Shown: positions 43,951-53,674 of the stretch, in pieces
How positions within the stretch are numbered: position 1 is the stretch's first letter
Layout: each line of letters opens with the position of its first letter
Assembly (NCBI RefSeq): GCF_028069655.1
Contig: NZ_JAMCOS010000001.1
Location: 4,370,001-4,434,000 of the forward strand
Direction: 5' to 3'
Source of the DNA: Acidovorax sp. NCPPB 4044
GTDB taxonomy: Bacteria > Pseudomonadota > Gammaproteobacteria > Burkholderiales > Burkholderiaceae_C
DNA length: 64,000 bases
Notes under the pieces: generated by a model
The model's input: only the letters and a program-made list of their open reading frames with translations
What the model was told of the DNA's origin: nothing
Databases searched by the model: none
Made by a program: the position numbers and the translations under genes

Positions 43951-44220
43951 TCACTCCCCTTCGCCGAACTTGCCGTCGATGAGCGCGCGCAGCGCATCCA
44001 TCGCTTCCTGCTCCTGGGGGCCGTCGGTCTCGATCGCGACTTCGGTGCCGATGCCGGCCGCCAGCATCATCACGCCCATGATGCTCTTGGCATTCACGCG
44101 GCGTTCGCCGCGGCCCATCCACACCTCGCACGGAAAGCTGCCCGCCAGCTTGGTGAGCTTGGCCGAGGCGCGGGCATGCAGGCCCAGCTTATTGCTGATG
44201 GTGATGGTCGTCTTGATCAT
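43951..44220 (-). CDS. ptsH: HPr phosphocarrier protein
   Basis: This 89-residue protein has the active-site His in KLGLHARASAKLTKLAG and the regulatory Ser region in NAKSIMGVMMLAAGIGTEV. It carries phosphate between enzyme I and EIIA. Its start lies within the end of the EIIA gene (32-base overlap), so they are read together. Confidence 0.96.
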   Translation of the reverse strand: MIKTTITISNKLGLHARASAKLTKLAGSFPCEVWMGRGERRVNAKSIMGVMMLAAGIGTEVAIETDGPQEQEAMDALRALIDGKFGEGE

Positions 44221-44641
44221 GGTGGGGACGTCGGGTCTGGTTCTGGGGTGCGGCGGCGGCGACCTGCATCACCCCCTGGGTGCCTCCCACGACCGCGCGG
44301 GAGACCAGCGCGTCGAGCGGCTCGCGCCGGTAGCTCACCGTGCGCAGCAGCATGGGCAGGTTCACGCCGGTGACGAGGCGCGAGTGCTCGCCGTCCACGA
44401 GGCGCTGCGCCACGTTGCAGGGCGTGGCACCGAACACGTCGGTGAGCACCAGCGTCGTGCCATCGGCGGGCCCGCCTTCCAGCAGGATGCGGGCAGCCGA
44501 GAGCGTGTCTTCCGGAGGGGCATTGGGATGCACGTCGAGCGCCAGGATGTCCTCGGCGGAATCGGGGAAGACATGCAGGGCGCAGGCGCGCAGCGCATGG
44601 GCCAGCGGTGCGTGGGCGATGAGAAGGATGCGCGTGCTCAT
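44189..44641 (-). CDS. PTS EIIA of the mannose/fructose (EIIA-Man) type
   Basis: This 150-residue protein has phospho-His in ILLIAHAPLAHALR, DILALDVHPNAPPEDTL and the family's VLTDVFGATPCNVAQRL. The C-terminus, ending in a His/Asp-rich HHDQDDHHHQQ, is a result of reading over the ptsH start. In betaproteobacteria such EIIA proteins with EI and HPr but no permease act mostly in regulation. The start overlaps the stop of the broken MFS gene. Confidence 0.9.
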   Translation of the reverse strand: MSTRILLIAHAPLAHALRACALHVFPDSAEDILALDVHPNAPPEDTLSAARILLEGGPADGTTLVLTDVFGATPCNVAQRLVDGEHSRLVTGVNLPMLLRTVSYRREPLDALVSRAVVGGTQGVMQVAAAAPQNQTRRPHHDQDDHHHQQ

Positions 44642-45790
44642 GGAGTGATCGGGTGAACCGCATTATGGCGCCGCCCCCGGACCAGGAACCACGCATAGGC
44701 CAGGGCGCTGCACGCGCCATAGGCCGCCATCGTCGCGCGGAAAGCCGAGGACTCGGACCACCCCGCGGTCACGAAAGCATCCACCGCGAGGCCGATGCCC
44801 CACTGCACGCAGAACACGCCCAGGAACATCACGAGGTTGAAGGCGGAGAGCACCCGCCCCGCCATGCCCTGCGGGAAAGCCATCGCCAGCGCCGGCTGCG
44901 ACAGCGTGATGCACGACGTGGTCACGCAATAGAGCGCCCAGGCCGCGGCCCCAGCCGCCTCGCCCGCGACCACGATCGCCGCCAGCACGGCCAGCGGAAC
45001 CGGCAGCATGGCGGCCATCACCGGATCGGCGCCGCCCATGCGCCGCAGGAGCCAGGGATTCACCATTCCCCAGGTCCAGAAGGCGCAGAGCATCGCCAGG
45101 TTGATCGTGAACAGGCCTGTCGCGGCTTCGAGCGGCGAGTACCCGGCCACGCGCTGCAGCCAGGGGCCGGCCCAGAGCGTCTGCACCGCCACCATGCCGC
45201 CGTAGGTGAAAAAGCCCAGGGGGGCCAGCCGGCGGAAGTAGGGATGCCGCCAGACGGCGGCATAACCGGGCGGCGCTGCACCCGGCCCCCCAGACCCACC
45301 CGCGCGCTCCGGTGCGTCCGCTGCGCTGCGGCCCTCCTGGCCGTCCCAGCGGGGCGCACAGCGGGCGATCAACAACGCCGCCAGCACCACCAGCAATGCC
45401 AGCGCGCCGAACATCGGCCGCCACCCCGTCGAAGGCAGCAGCCACTGCACCGGCAACGTCGAAGCCACCATGCCCATCGAGCCGGCCATGAGCATCCAGG
45501 CATTCGCGCGCAACTGCGCTGCCGGCGACATCCAGCGCCTGAAGCCGGTGAGCGGAGCCATCAGGCAGGCACTCACGCCCGCGCCGCACAGCACCCGGCC
45601 CAGCAGCAGGTCGCCGAAGCCATCCGCCAGGGCGAAAACCGCGCAGCCCGCCACGGCCAGCCCCGAGAACGCCAGCACCACGGTGCGCGGACCGTGGCGG
45701 TCCAGCCAGCGCCCCATCGGCAACTTCCAGCCGCCCTGCCGGGCCCTCGGGCTCCGCCGATGGAGCCCCGTCGCGCAGGCGGGTGGTCAC
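44638..45790 (-). pseudogene. MFS transporter lacking its first helices
   Basis: The main frame from 45723 begins with LPMGRWLDRHGPRTV, the conserved loop between helices 2 and 3 of major-facilitator proteins, and then holds about ten helices. Helices 1 and 2 are absent. A natural-looking start exists at GTG 45790, overlapping the upstream stop (GTGA), and gives about 20 residues (TTRLRDGAPSAEPEGPAGRL) in another frame. An internal deletion that also shifted the frame would explain this. Function is probably lost, although the last part of the operon remains readable. Confidence 0.65.
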
Positions 45791-46374
45791 TGAAACGACA
45801 GCCCCGCGAAGAAGGTGTCGGCCACGGCCGGCCGGGGCGCCGGTGCGTAGACCACCGCATGGTAAAGATGCAGGCGCGGCCCGCCTTCCGCGGCCTCGGC
45901 ACGTGCAAACCACACTGCGTGCACGGCCACCGGGCGCCCGCCCCTCGCCTCCTGCGTGCCCTCTGCCGCCACCCGCACAGCCTGCGGCAGCGGCAGCGCC
46001 CCTGGCAGCGAAAACGGCGCGGCGGCAGCCTCTGCAGAGGCCGGTGCGCCGATACGGCCCAGCGTGGCGGCCCGCCAATGCAACAGCACCGATCCCGCTT
46101 CCGCGGCACCCGCCGCCGTCTCCAGCGCCAGGTGCGATACGGCGAACGTGGCTCCGTCGGCGTCGCAACCGGCCATCGACAGCGCCACGGAACGCCCGGC
46201 CAGCGCCACGGGCCGTGTCGCACGGTCCGGTTTGCACGGCAGCAGCGCACTCAACTTGGCATCGTCCATCCGTACCGTGCGCCAGTCCAGCGCCGGACTG
46301 CATCCCGCCAGGGGCAGGGCCACGAGGACCGCCATGGCCCAGGCAGGCAGGGAGATGGCGGAACGGGGTGGCAT
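45787..46374 (-). CDS. lipoprotein of unknown function
   Basis: This 195-residue protein has signal peptide SLPAWAMAVLVALPLAGC with a LAGC lipobox. The mature part includes DAKLSALLPCKPDRATRPVA and AVSHLALETAAGAAEAGSVL, ends with HAVVYAPAPRPAVADTFFAG and has two more Cys in the first third. It resembles uncharacterised Comamonadaceae lipoproteins. ATG 46374 is chosen at the signal peptide. The MFS remnant follows with a 4-base overlap. Confidence 0.7.
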   Translation of the reverse strand: MPPRSAISLPAWAMAVLVALPLAGCSPALDWRTVRMDDAKLSALLPCKPDRATRPVALAGRSVALSMAGCDADGATFAVSHLALETAAGAAEAGSVLLHWRAATLGRIGAPASAEAAAAPFSLPGALPLPQAVRVAAEGTQEARGGRPVAVHAVWFARAEAAEGGPRLHLYHAVVYAPAPRPAVADTFFAGLSFQ

Positions 46375-46582
46375 GGCCGCATTATCGACACCGGCCTCTG
46401 CGGCCCCGGGCAAGCCGCAAACCGCCGCGTCGCCTGCCTGCAACGATTGACCCACATCAAGCGCCGAACTTTTCCGTGCGCCGCAGGCTCCATCCCCGCG
46501 AGCGCCGGCAATCCCCGTCCGGCACAATGGCGGCCGACGGGCGGCAAGGCTGCCGGATGGACTCTGAAAAAGGATGGCGACG

Positions 46583-47086
46583 ATGGGCATGAAGCATTGG
46601 ATCGGCGCGGCAGCGGTCGCGGCTTTCGTGGGTGTGGGCGCCTTCGTATTCCTGGGAGCCGGTCGCTCGGAGGCCCCGGAAACCACCTTTGTGCTGCTGG
46701 ACGGCAGCCGGCAGACCACCGCGGATCTGCGGGGCAAGGTCACCCTCGTGAACTTCTGGGCCACGAGCTGCACCACCTGCGTGGCCGAGATGCCGGAGAT
46801 CGTCTCCACCTATGGCAAATACCGCGGCCAGGGCTTCGAAACGCTGGCCGTCGCCATGAGCTACGACCCACCCAGCTATGTCGTGAACTTCGCCGAGACC
46901 CGCCAGTTGCCCTTCAAAGTGGCCATCGACAATACCGGTGCTGTGGCCAAGGCTTGGGGCGATGTGCGCCTGACCCCTTCCACCTTCATCGTGAACAAGC
47001 GCGGCGAAATCGTGAAGAGCTACGTGGGCGCCCCCGACTTTCCCGAGCTCCATCGGCTGATCGAGCGGCTGCTGGCGGAAACCTGA
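46583..47086 (+). CDS. TlpA-like thioredoxin-family protein
   Basis: This product of about 167 residues is anchored by an N-terminal membrane helix (IGAAAVAAFVGVGAFVFLGA) and faces the periplasm. The thioredoxin domain has VNFWATSCTTCVAEMPEI with a CTTC redox pair, the TLAVAMSYDPP strand and cis-Pro in RLTPSTFIVNKRGEI. It likely reduces disulphides, for example in cytochrome c assembly. AAGGA lies 8 bases before ATG 46583. Confidence 0.88.
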   Translation: MGMKHWIGAAAVAAFVGVGAFVFLGAGRSEAPETTFVLLDGSRQTTADLRGKVTLVNFWATSCTTCVAEMPEIVSTYGKYRGQGFETLAVAMSYDPPSYVVNFAETRQLPFKVAIDNTGAVAKAWGDVRLTPSTFIVNKRGEIVKSYVGAPDFPELHRLIERLLAET

Positions 47087-47279
47087 GACGGTCCACGGCT
47101 TCGCTTTTCGCCATCGCGGCGCGGCCGGCGCACAGCCGCCCGGCATGCGCCGTCGGGCTGGGCCCCTGGCGCAGGCCTCCGGGCCCGAAGGTGATCCGGA
47201 CCGCGCCGCAGGGCGCTTCCCGATGGCGCCGCAGAGGTGGCCCGTTACACTGGCCCGTCACGCCACCGCCACCTCTGCC

Positions 47280-47777
47280 ATGTCCGTGAACCAGCCCACC
47301 GTCACCCTCCTGAAGCCCTGCCACCCCGCCGAAATGGACGCCGTGCGCGACATCTTCCGCGAGTACGGTGAAAGCCTGGGCATCGACCTGCAGTTCCAGG
47401 ATTTCGAATCGGAGCTACTCCACCTGCCGGCCGATTACGCGCCGCCGCGAGGGCAGATCCTGCTGGCCGAGGTAGACGGGGCTATCGCGGGCTGCTGCGC
47501 GCTCCGGCCGCTCGATGCGGCCGACTACCCCAATGCCGCCGAAATGAAGCGGCTGTATGTGCGCAAGGCGTTCCGTGGCTTCGGCCTGGGGCGCCAACTG
47601 GCCGAAGCCATGCTGGACGTGGCCCGGCAGACGGGCTATGCCTGCGTGCTGCTGGACACGCTGGACGGCATGGAATCGGCCCGCGCGCTGTATACGGACC
47701 TGGGTTTCGAGGAGATCCCGCCCTACTACCACAACCCCATCGCGGGGTCGCACTACCTGAAAGTCGATATCGACTGA
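47280..47777 (+). CDS. GNAT-family N-acetyltransferase
   Basis: This 165-residue protein has the GNAT core: ILLAEVDGAIAGCCALRPL, the acetyl-CoA loop RLYVRKAFRGFGLGRQLAEA (Q/R-x-x-G-x-G/A) and the C-terminal ARALYTDLGFEEIPPYYHNP. The substrate is unknown; the ending resembles acetyltransferases that act on small molecules or proteins. It is a single gene between the TlpA-like gene and the peroxiredoxin gene. Confidence 0.9.
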   Translation: MSVNQPTVTLLKPCHPAEMDAVRDIFREYGESLGIDLQFQDFESELLHLPADYAPPRGQILLAEVDGAIAGCCALRPLDAADYPNAAEMKRLYVRKAFRGFGLGRQLAEAMLDVARQTGYACVLLDTLDGMESARALYTDLGFEEIPPYYHNPIAGSHYLKVDID

Positions 47778-47916
47778 GCCGCCATCGCATCGGTGCGCGA
47801 GGGTGCAGTACCTTCCTGTGCGCGAATGAGCTGACGGGGCAGCGCATCTACGGGACGCCCGGCACTCCCCGGAAAGGAAACGCCCGGGCACCAGGGGCGA
47901 CGGGCGTCCCTTCCGC

Positions 47917-48423
47917 TCAGCCCTGCGCCTGGGCCAACAGGGTGGCAGCGTCGCTCACTTCGAACTTGCCGGGCGCCTCGATATTCAGCGACACCACCTT
48001 GCCATCCTTGACGAGCATGGAATAGCGGTTGCTGCGCAGGCCCAGGCCCTTGCCATGGAGGTCCAGCGTCAGTCCCGTTGCCTTGGCGAATGCCGCATCA
48101 CCGTCGGCCAGCATGCGCACCTTGCCGTCGGTCTTCTGGTCACGGGCCCATGCGCCCATCACGAAGGCATCATTCACGCTCAGGCACCAGATCTCATCCA
48201 CGCCGGCAGCCTTGAACGCATCGGCCTGCTCGACATACCCGGGCACATGCTTGGCGGAACAGGTGGGAGTGAAGGCGCCAGGAACGGCAAACACCGCGAT
48301 GGTCTTGCCGGCCGCGGCCTTCTCGACCACCACGGCGTTGGGACCCAGGCTGCACCCTTCGCCCTCGACCTCCGAATATTCCATCAGCGTCACGGCGGGC
48401 AGCGTTTCTCCAACTTTGATCAT
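47917..48423 (-). CDS. peroxiredoxin (Prx5/PMP20-like)
   Basis: This 168-residue protein has the peroxidatic Cys in VPGAFTPTCSAKHVPGY and the further family motifs IWCLSVNDAFVMGAW and LGLRSNRYSMLVKDGKV. It reduces hydrogen peroxide and organic peroxides using glutathione or thioredoxin. The gene is the end of a short minus-strand unit; a strong terminator separates it from the ribosomal operon, whose transcripts come from the same side. Confidence 0.93.
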   Translation of the reverse strand: MIKVGETLPAVTLMEYSEVEGEGCSLGPNAVVVEKAAAGKTIAVFAVPGAFTPTCSAKHVPGYVEQADAFKAAGVDEIWCLSVNDAFVMGAWARDQKTDGKVRMLADGDAAFAKATGLTLDLHGKGLGLRSNRYSMLVKDGKVVSLNIEAPGKFEVSDAATLLAQAQG

Positions 48424-48497
48424 GCTTTGTTCTCCTGCGATATAGAGGTGGTAGGAAATCCGAAACGGGCACCGCTGTCAGCGGGCTTCGGAAATAA

Positions 48498-48527
48498 AAA
48501 AACGGCCCACGATTGTGGGCCGTTTTT
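48498..48527. terminator. strong terminator after rpsQ
   Basis: AAAAACGGCCCAC, a GATT loop and GTGGGCCGTTTTT form a 13-bp stem with A and T runs on both sides. It works on both strands in principle. It lies 30 bases after the rpsQ stop and ends the long ribosomal-protein transcript before the peroxiredoxin gene. Confidence 0.92.
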
Positions 48528-48556
48528 GATGAGCAGGTTGCCGAGTTTTCGAAGAC

Positions 48557-48826
48557 TCAGAGCAGACCGGCCTTTTGAACGAGGCGGGTCGCCACCCAGT
48601 TCTTGGTCTTGGAAAGCGGACGGCTTTCCGTGATCTCGATGGTGTCACCCAGCTTGTATTCGCCGTTTTCGTCGTGCGCGTGGTACTTGCTCGACTTCAT
48701 CACGATCTTGTCGTAGATCGGGTGTTTCACACGGCGTTCAACCAGAACCGTCACGGTCTTGGCACGCTTGTCGCTGACCACCTTGCCAACCAAGGTGCGC
48801 TTGAGGGATTTTTTAGCTTCCGTCAT
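48557..48826 (-). CDS. rpsQ: 30S ribosomal protein S17
   Basis: This 89-residue protein has the S17 signature [20 protein letters not shown] and [20 protein letters not shown], then [19 protein letters not shown]. It binds 16S rRNA near its 5' domain. It is the last gene of this ribosomal operon; rplN and the rest of the spc operon are not downstream here, as a terminator follows. Confidence 0.98.
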   Translation of the reverse strand: MTEAKKSLKRTLVGKVVSDKRAKTVTVLVERRVKHPIYDKIVMKSSKYHAHDENGEYKLGDTIEITESRPLSKTKNWVATRLVQKAGLL

Positions 48827-48835
48827 GTCGGCTCC

Positions 48836-49033
48836 TTACTTGGCGGCTTGCTTCTCAGCAAGAATGGTCTTGGCACGTGCGATGTCACGGCGCGTGGAAC
48901 GCAGCGTGCTCGTGTTGCCAAGTTGTTGCGTGGCCTTCTGCATGCGCAGGCCGAAATGGGCCTTCTGCAGGGACTTGATTTCGGCTTCCAGGCCGGCTTC
49001 GTCTTTTTGGCGCAGTTCAGCAGCTTTCGTCAT
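48836..49033 (-). CDS. rpmC: 50S ribosomal protein L29
   Basis: The 65-residue product has the L29 pattern: [20 protein letters not shown], then [20 protein letters not shown] and [10 protein letters not shown]. It lies by the polypeptide exit tunnel. ATG 49033 is the start at MTKAAEL; a longer open frame upstream overlaps rplP and is not used. It is 9 bases upstream of rpsQ. Confidence 0.97.
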   Translation of the reverse strand: MTKAAELRQKDEAGLEAEIKSLQKAHFGLRMQKATQQLGNTSTLRSTRRDIARAKTILAEKQAAK

Positions 49034-49049
49034 TTGTCGATTCTCCTGA

Positions 49050-49466
49050 TCAAGCGCCGATCTGGCGGGCAACGAACGTGGTGCGCAGCGGCAGCTTGGC
49101 AGCAGCCAAACGGAACGCTTCGCGTGCCAGCTCTTCAGGAACGCCAACGATTTCGAAGACGATCTTGCCGGGCTGGATTTCTGCCACGTAGTACTCGGGA
49201 TTGCCCTTGCCGTTACCCATCCGCACTTCTGCGGGCTTGGTGGAAATCGGCTTGTCAGGGAACACGCGGATCCAGATACGGCCGCCACGCTTCACGTGAC
49301 GGGAGATCGCACGGCGTGCGGCCTCGATCTGGCGGGCCGTCAGACGGCCGCGGTCCGTGCACTTCAGACCGAAATCACCGAACGCGACCGAGTTACCCCG
49401 GGTGGCGACGCCAGTGTTGCGGCCCTTCTGCTCCTTGCGGTATTTGCGACGAGCGGGTTGCAGCAT
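49050..49466 (-). CDS. rplP: 50S ribosomal protein L16
   Basis: This 138-residue protein opens [20 protein letters not shown] and has [20 protein letters not shown] and [20 protein letters not shown], all standard for L16. It helps organise the A-site tRNA region of 23S rRNA. It lies 2 bases after rpsC and 16 bases before rpmC. Confidence 0.98.
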   Translation of the reverse strand: MLQPARRKYRKEQKGRNTGVATRGNSVAFGDFGLKCTDRGRLTARQIEAARRAISRHVKRGGRIWIRVFPDKPISTKPAEVRMGNGKGNPEYYVAEIQPGKIVFEIVGVPEELAREAFRLAAAKLPLRTTFVARQIGA

Positions 49467-49468
49467 CT

Positions 49469-50350
49469 TTATTCTCCTTTGCCGTCCGCTGCTGTAGCGG
49501 GCGCGTCAACCTTGCGAACGCGCTTAACGGCGGTGTTATCGGCGCCACCGGCACCAGCGGGCTTGTCGCTGCCATCGGCCGGAGCGACATTGCCACCCAC
49601 GGGACGGCGCGGACCACGGCCTGCACCGGCGCGGTCGCCACCTGGGCGGCCATCGCGGCGAGGACCACGGGGACGGCGCTCTTCTTCAGGGCGCGGCGTC
49701 TCAGCGGCCGGCAGGTCGTTGCGGCCCAGCGTGTCACCCTTGTAGACCCACACCTTCACGCCGATCACACCGTAGGTGGTCTTGGCTTCGGAGGTGCCGT
49801 AGTCGATGTCGGCGCGCAGGGTGTGCAGTGGCACACGGCCTTCGCGGTACCACTCGGTACGTGCGATTTCGATACCGTTCAGACGGCCGGCAGACATGAT
49901 CTTGATGCCTTGGGCACCAAGGCGCATGGCGTTCTGCATCGCGCGCTTCATCGCACGGCGGAACATGATGCGCTTTTCGAGCTGCTGGGTGATCGAGTCG
50001 GCGATCAGCTTGGCATCGATTTCGGGCTTGCGCACTTCTTCGATGTTCACTGCAACCGGCACGCCCAGACGCGTAGCGAGTTCCTTCTTGAGGTTCTCGA
50101 TGTCTTCGCCCTTCTTGCCGATCACGACGCCCGGACGTGCCGAGTAGATCGTGATACGTGCATTCTTGGCAGGGCGCTCGATCAGGATGCGCGACACAGC
50201 AGCGTTCTTGAGCTTGGCCTTCAGGTACTCGCGAACCTTGATGTCTTCGGCCAGCATACCGGCGAAGTCACGGTTGCTCGCGTACCAGCGGCTGGCCCAG
50301 TTGCGGCTCACGGCCAGGCGGAAGCCGGTAGGATGGATTTTCTGTCCCAT
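49469..50350 (-). CDS. rpsC: 30S ribosomal protein S3 with long Arg/Gly tail
   Basis: Residues 1-215 are normal S3: [20 protein letters not shown], the KH domain with [20 protein letters not shown], and [20 protein letters not shown]. Total length is 293 residues against 233 in E. coli. The extra about 70 residues form a low-complexity tail rich in Arg, Gly, Pro and later Ala ([15 protein letters not shown] region). S3 lies at the mRNA entry site, so the tail may touch incoming mRNA. Confidence 0.97.
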   Translation of the reverse strand: MGQKIHPTGFRLAVSRNWASRWYASNRDFAGMLAEDIKVREYLKAKLKNAAVSRILIERPAKNARITIYSARPGVVIGKKGEDIENLKKELATRLGVPVAVNIEEVRKPEIDAKLIADSITQQLEKRIMFRRAMKRAMQNAMRLGAQGIKIMSAGRLNGIEIARTEWYREGRVPLHTLRADIDYGTSEAKTTYGVIGVKVWVYKGDTLGRNDLPAAETPRPEEERRPRGPRRDGRPGGDRAGAGRGPRRPVGGNVAPADGSDKPAGAGGADNTAVKRVRKVDAPATAADGKGE

Positions 50351-50365
50351 ATTCTTCCTTTGGCC

Positions 50366-50698
50366 TCAGTTGCCGACCGTCACGTAAACGTGGCAGGTGG
50401 GTTTGCTGATGCGATTGCCGCGGCCTTTGGCCCGGGCCGTGAAGCGCTTGAGCGTGGTGCCTTGTTCGACGTAGATGGTCTTGACCTTCAGTTCGTCGAT
50501 GTCGGCGCCATCGTTGTGCTCGGCGTTGGCGATAGCAGACTCCAGCACCTTCTTCACGATCACGGCAGCTTTTTTCTGCGTGAACGTCAGGATGTTCAGA
50601 GCTTGGTCGACCTTCTTGCCGCGGATCAGGTCCGCAACCAGACGGCCCTTGTCCACCGACAGGCGGACACCACGGAGGACAGCACGTGTTTCAGACAT
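50366..50698 (-). CDS. rplV: 50S ribosomal protein L22
   Basis: This 110-residue protein has [20 protein letters not shown], the loop that lines the exit tunnel, and ends [20 protein letters not shown], the L22 signature. It lies 15 bases upstream of rpsC and 9 bases downstream of rpsS. Confidence 0.98.
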   Translation of the reverse strand: MSETRAVLRGVRLSVDKGRLVADLIRGKKVDQALNILTFTQKKAAVIVKKVLESAIANAEHNDGADIDELKVKTIYVEQGTTLKRFTARAKGRGNRISKPTCHVYVTVGN

Positions 50699-50707
50699 GT
50701 CTACTCC

Positions 50708-50986
50708 TTATTTCTTCTGGACCTTCTTGTCCGCGGGATGACCCTTGAAGGTGCGCGTCAGGGCGAATTCGCCAAGCTTGTGGCCCACCATCTGGTCGGT
50801 GATATAGACAGGCACGTGCTGCTTGCCGTTGTGAACGGCGATGGTCAGACCGATGAAATCGGGCAGAACCATGGAGCGGCGCGACCAGGTCTTGACTGGC
50901 TTTTTGTCCTTGGTGGCAATGGCCTTCTCGACCTTGGCCAGCAAGTGGTGGTCAACAAACGGACCCTTTTTGAGAGAGCGAGTCAT
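50708..50986 (-). CDS. rpsS: 30S ribosomal protein S19
   Basis: This 92-residue protein has the standard start [20 protein letters not shown] and IKTWSRRS-type [20 protein letters not shown], then [20 protein letters not shown]. It pairs with S13 at the head of the 30S subunit. It follows rplB by 10 bases. Confidence 0.98.
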   Translation of the reverse strand: MTRSLKKGPFVDHHLLAKVEKAIATKDKKPVKTWSRRSMVLPDFIGLTIAVHNGKQHVPVYITDQMVGHKLGEFALTRTFKGHPADKKVQKK

Positions 50987-50996
50987 TTGTTATCCC

Positions 50997-51821
50997 TTAC
51001 TTCTTGCGGCGCGACACGATCATCACCTGTGTGCGCTTGTTGTTGCGGGTGCGATAACCCTTGGTGAGATTGCCCCAAGGATCGACGGCATGGCGGCCTT
51101 CGCCGGTACGGCCTTCGCCGCCACCGTGCGGGTGATCCACCGGGTTCATGGCAACGCCGCGAACCGTGGGACGAATACCCATCCAGCGCTTCACACCGGC
51201 CTTGCCGAGTTGGCGCAGGCTGTGTTCTTCGTTGGCAACTTCACCGATCGTGGCGCGGCACTCGATATGGATCTTGCGCACTTCACCCGAGCGCATACGC
51301 ACCTGGGCGTACGTGCCTTCGCGGGCCAGCAGCGTCGCGGATGCGCCTGCCGAACGAGCGATCTGGGCACCGGCACCGGGCTTCAGCTCGATGCAGTGGA
51401 TCGTCGAACCCACGGGAATGTTGCGGATCGGCAGCGTGTTGCCAGCGCGGATCGGAGCTTCCGAACCCGACATCAGCGTTGCACCGACTTCCAGACCACG
51501 CGGAGCGATGATGTAACGGCGTTCACCGTCGGCATAGCACACCAGGGCGATGTGGGCCGTGCGGTTGGGGTCGTATTCGATGCGCTCAACCTTGGCGGAA
51601 ATTCCGTCCTTGTTGCGCTTGAAGTCCACCACACGATAGTGGTGCTTGTGGCCACCGCCCTTGTGGCGGGTGGTGATGTGACCGTTGTTGTTGCGTCCAG
51701 CCTTCTGGAACTGGGGTTCCAGCAGGGGCGCATACGCTTCACCCTTGTAGAGGTGGTCACGCGTGACCTTCACCACGGCACGTTGGCCGGGCGAGGTCGG
51801 TTTCATCTTGATGACTGCCAT
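50997..51821 (-). CDS. rplB: 50S ribosomal protein L2
   Basis: This 274-residue protein has [40 protein letters not shown] and the conserved late loop [20 protein letters not shown] that contains the His important for peptidyl transfer. It is directly next to rplW (1 base apart). Confidence 0.99.
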   Translation of the reverse strand: MAVIKMKPTSPGQRAVVKVTRDHLYKGEAYAPLLEPQFQKAGRNNNGHITTRHKGGGHKHHYRVVDFKRNKDGISAKVERIEYDPNRTAHIALVCYADGERRYIIAPRGLEVGATLMSGSEAPIRAGNTLPIRNIPVGSTIHCIELKPGAGAQIARSAGASATLLAREGTYAQVRMRSGEVRKIHIECRATIGEVANEEHSLRQLGKAGVKRWMGIRPTVRGVAMNPVDHPHGGGEGRTGEGRHAVDPWGNLTKGYRTRNNKRTQVMIVSRRKK

Positions 51822-52136
51822 TTAAGCGGCCTCCCCGGACAGGTTCAGCTCTTGGCCTTCCTTCAGCGTCACATAGGCCTTGCGAATGTTGTCGCGGCGA
51901 CCCATGGTCTTGCCAAAGCGCTTGGCCTTGCCTTTGGTGTTCACCACAGAAACGCCCTTGACCTCGACCTTGAACATCAATTCCACGGCGGCCTTGATTT
52001 CTGGCTTGGTTGCGTTCTGCAGCACCTTGAACGTCACAGCATTGGACTTTTCGGCAACCATGGTGGCCTTTTCGGACACGATGGGGGCGACAAGCACCTG
52101 CATCAGACGGCCTTCGTCAAACTGGGTCGTGCTCAT
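51822..52136 (-). CDS. rplW: 50S ribosomal protein L23
   Basis: This 104-residue protein has [40 protein letters not shown] and [20 protein letters not shown], as expected for L23, which docks trigger factor and SRP at the tunnel exit. Its start overlaps the rplD stop by 4 bases. Confidence 0.98.
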   Translation of the reverse strand: MSTTQFDEGRLMQVLVAPIVSEKATMVAEKSNAVTFKVLQNATKPEIKAAVELMFKVEVKGVSVVNTKGKAKRFGKTMGRRDNIRKAYVTLKEGQELNLSGEAA

Positions 52137-52753
52137 GCGAACATCTCCTTGAGTTTGTCGATAGCGCCCTTGGTGACGAGCACTTTCTTGTAATGCACCA
52201 GCGACACCGGATCTGCGTAACGTGGCTCGACGACGAACACGTTCTTCAGATTGCGCGATGCGAGGTAGAGGTTTTCGTCCACTTCATCGGAGATCACCAT
52301 CACCGATTGCAGATTCATCGCCTTGAACTTGTCGGCGAGCACCTTGGTCTTGGGAGACTCGAGCTTCAGCGAGTCCACCACAGCCAAGCGGCCTTCGCGG
52401 GCCAGCTGGGACAGGATGGAAGCCATGCCGGCACGGTACATCTTCTTGTTGATCTTCTGCGTGAAGTTTTCTTCGGGCAGGTTCGGGAAGATGCGACCGC
52501 CCCCACGCCACAGTGGCGAGGAGGTCATACCAGCACGTGCGTTACCCGTACCCTTTTGCTTGAAAGGCTTCTTGGTCGAGTGACGAACCTGCTCGCGGTC
52601 CTTCTGGGCTCGCGTACCTTGACGGGCATTGGCACGGTAGGCGACAACGATCTGATGGATCAGATCTTCGTTGTATTGGCGGTCGAACACGGTCTCGGGC
52701 ACGTCGATCTTGGACGCGGCCTGGCCTTGGTCATTCAGGAGTTCGAGCTGCAT
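52133..52753 (-). CDS. rplD: 50S ribosomal protein L4
   Basis: This 206-residue protein has [20 protein letters not shown], the tunnel loop [20 protein letters not shown] and [20 protein letters not shown], typical of L4. L4 in enterobacteria also represses its own operon; no matching leader was looked for in detail. It overlaps rplC by one base. Confidence 0.98.
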   Translation of the reverse strand: MQLELLNDQGQAASKIDVPETVFDRQYNEDLIHQIVVAYRANARQGTRAQKDREQVRHSTKKPFKQKGTGNARAGMTSSPLWRGGGRIFPNLPEENFTQKINKKMYRAGMASILSQLAREGRLAVVDSLKLESPKTKVLADKFKAMNLQSVMVISDEVDENLYLASRNLKNVFVVEPRYADPVSLVHYKKVLVTKGAIDKLKEMFA

Positions 52754-53424
52754 TAGTTCGCTCCTTCGGAAGCTTTGGCCTTGACGGCGGGACGCACGGT
52801 CACGAAACCGCCCTTGGATCCGGGGATTGCGCCCTTGATCAGGAGAAGTTGGCGTGCCTCGTCGATACGGATCACGTCGAGGTTCTGCGTCGTGATGGTG
52901 GCATCGCCGAGGTGACCGGTCATGCGCTTGCCGGGGAACACGCGTCCGGGATCCTGGGCCATGCCGATGGAGCCAGGTACGTTGTGCGAACGGCTGTTGC
53001 CGTGCGACGCGCGCTGGGAGGACATGTTGTGGCGTTTGATCGTGCCGGCGTAGCCCTTACCGATCGAAGTGCCTTGCACATCGACCTTCTGGCCCACCGA
53101 GAACAGCGACACGGGAAGCGAATCGCCCACCTTGTAGCTGACGACAGCGTCGGCATCCAAGCGGAATTCACGAACGATTTCACCGGCTTCCACACCTGCC
53201 TTGGCAAGGTGGCCGGCTTCGGGCTTGCTCACGCGGGAGGCCTTGCGCGAACCGAACGTGACCTGCAGGGCCACGTAGCCATCGTTCTCTTGGGTCTTGA
53301 TCTGGGTCACGCGGTTGTTGGACACGTCCACCACCGTGACAGGCACTGCGTCCCCATCATCGGTGAAGAGGCGCATCATGCCCACCTTGCGGCCCAGCAA
53401 CCCTTGGGAGTTGCTCTGACTCAT
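52753..53424 (-). CDS. rplC: 50S ribosomal protein L3
   Basis: This 223-residue protein has [20 protein letters not shown], the family's [20 protein letters not shown] and [20 protein letters not shown]. It lies near the peptidyl-transferase centre. A 250-base gap separates it from rpsJ, and a promoter-like sequence occupies that gap. Confidence 0.98.
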   Translation of the reverse strand: MSQSNSQGLLGRKVGMMRLFTDDGDAVPVTVVDVSNNRVTQIKTQENDGYVALQVTFGSRKASRVSKPEAGHLAKAGVEAGEIVREFRLDADAVVSYKVGDSLPVSLFSVGQKVDVQGTSIGKGYAGTIKRHNMSSQRASHGNSRSHNVPGSIGMAQDPGRVFPGKRMTGHLGDATITTQNLDVIRIDEARQLLLIKGAIPGSKGGFVTVRPAVKAKASEGAN

Positions 53425-53585
53425 TGATTTTTCTCCAAAACTTTCACCGCCCCGACTTCAATTGGCCGAAGCGTTTGCACGGGCAGCAGCACCGAACGTG
53501 CGCGAAAGAAGGTTAATAAGACTCCGCCCCATGCACAAAACTGCCGCCGCGAGGCAGCAACACGCACAAAAAAGCGAAGCCGCAA

Positions 53586-53614
53586 AGTATAACGCGGACT
53601 GCTTTTGCAAGCAA
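53586..53614 (-). promoter_or_regulatory. promoter of the rplC-rpsQ operon
   Basis: On the minus strand TTGCTT (53614-53609), a 17-base spacer and TATACT (53591-53586) form a good sigma-70 promoter, about 160 bases before rplC. The spacer lies within an inverted repeat (GCGGACT ... AGTCCGC), so a hairpin could also form there as the end of the rpsJ transcript. Confidence 0.7.
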
Positions 53615-53674
53615 GTCCGCGTCAAAGAGACAGCCCGATCGACGCCGGGCGGTCACAAGATTCAGAACCAGGGA

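Noticed and set aside
44653..47289. An 878-codon plus-strand frame across the EIIA, MFS and lipoprotein genes
   Set aside because: It crosses several well-supported genes on both strands and has no domain features.
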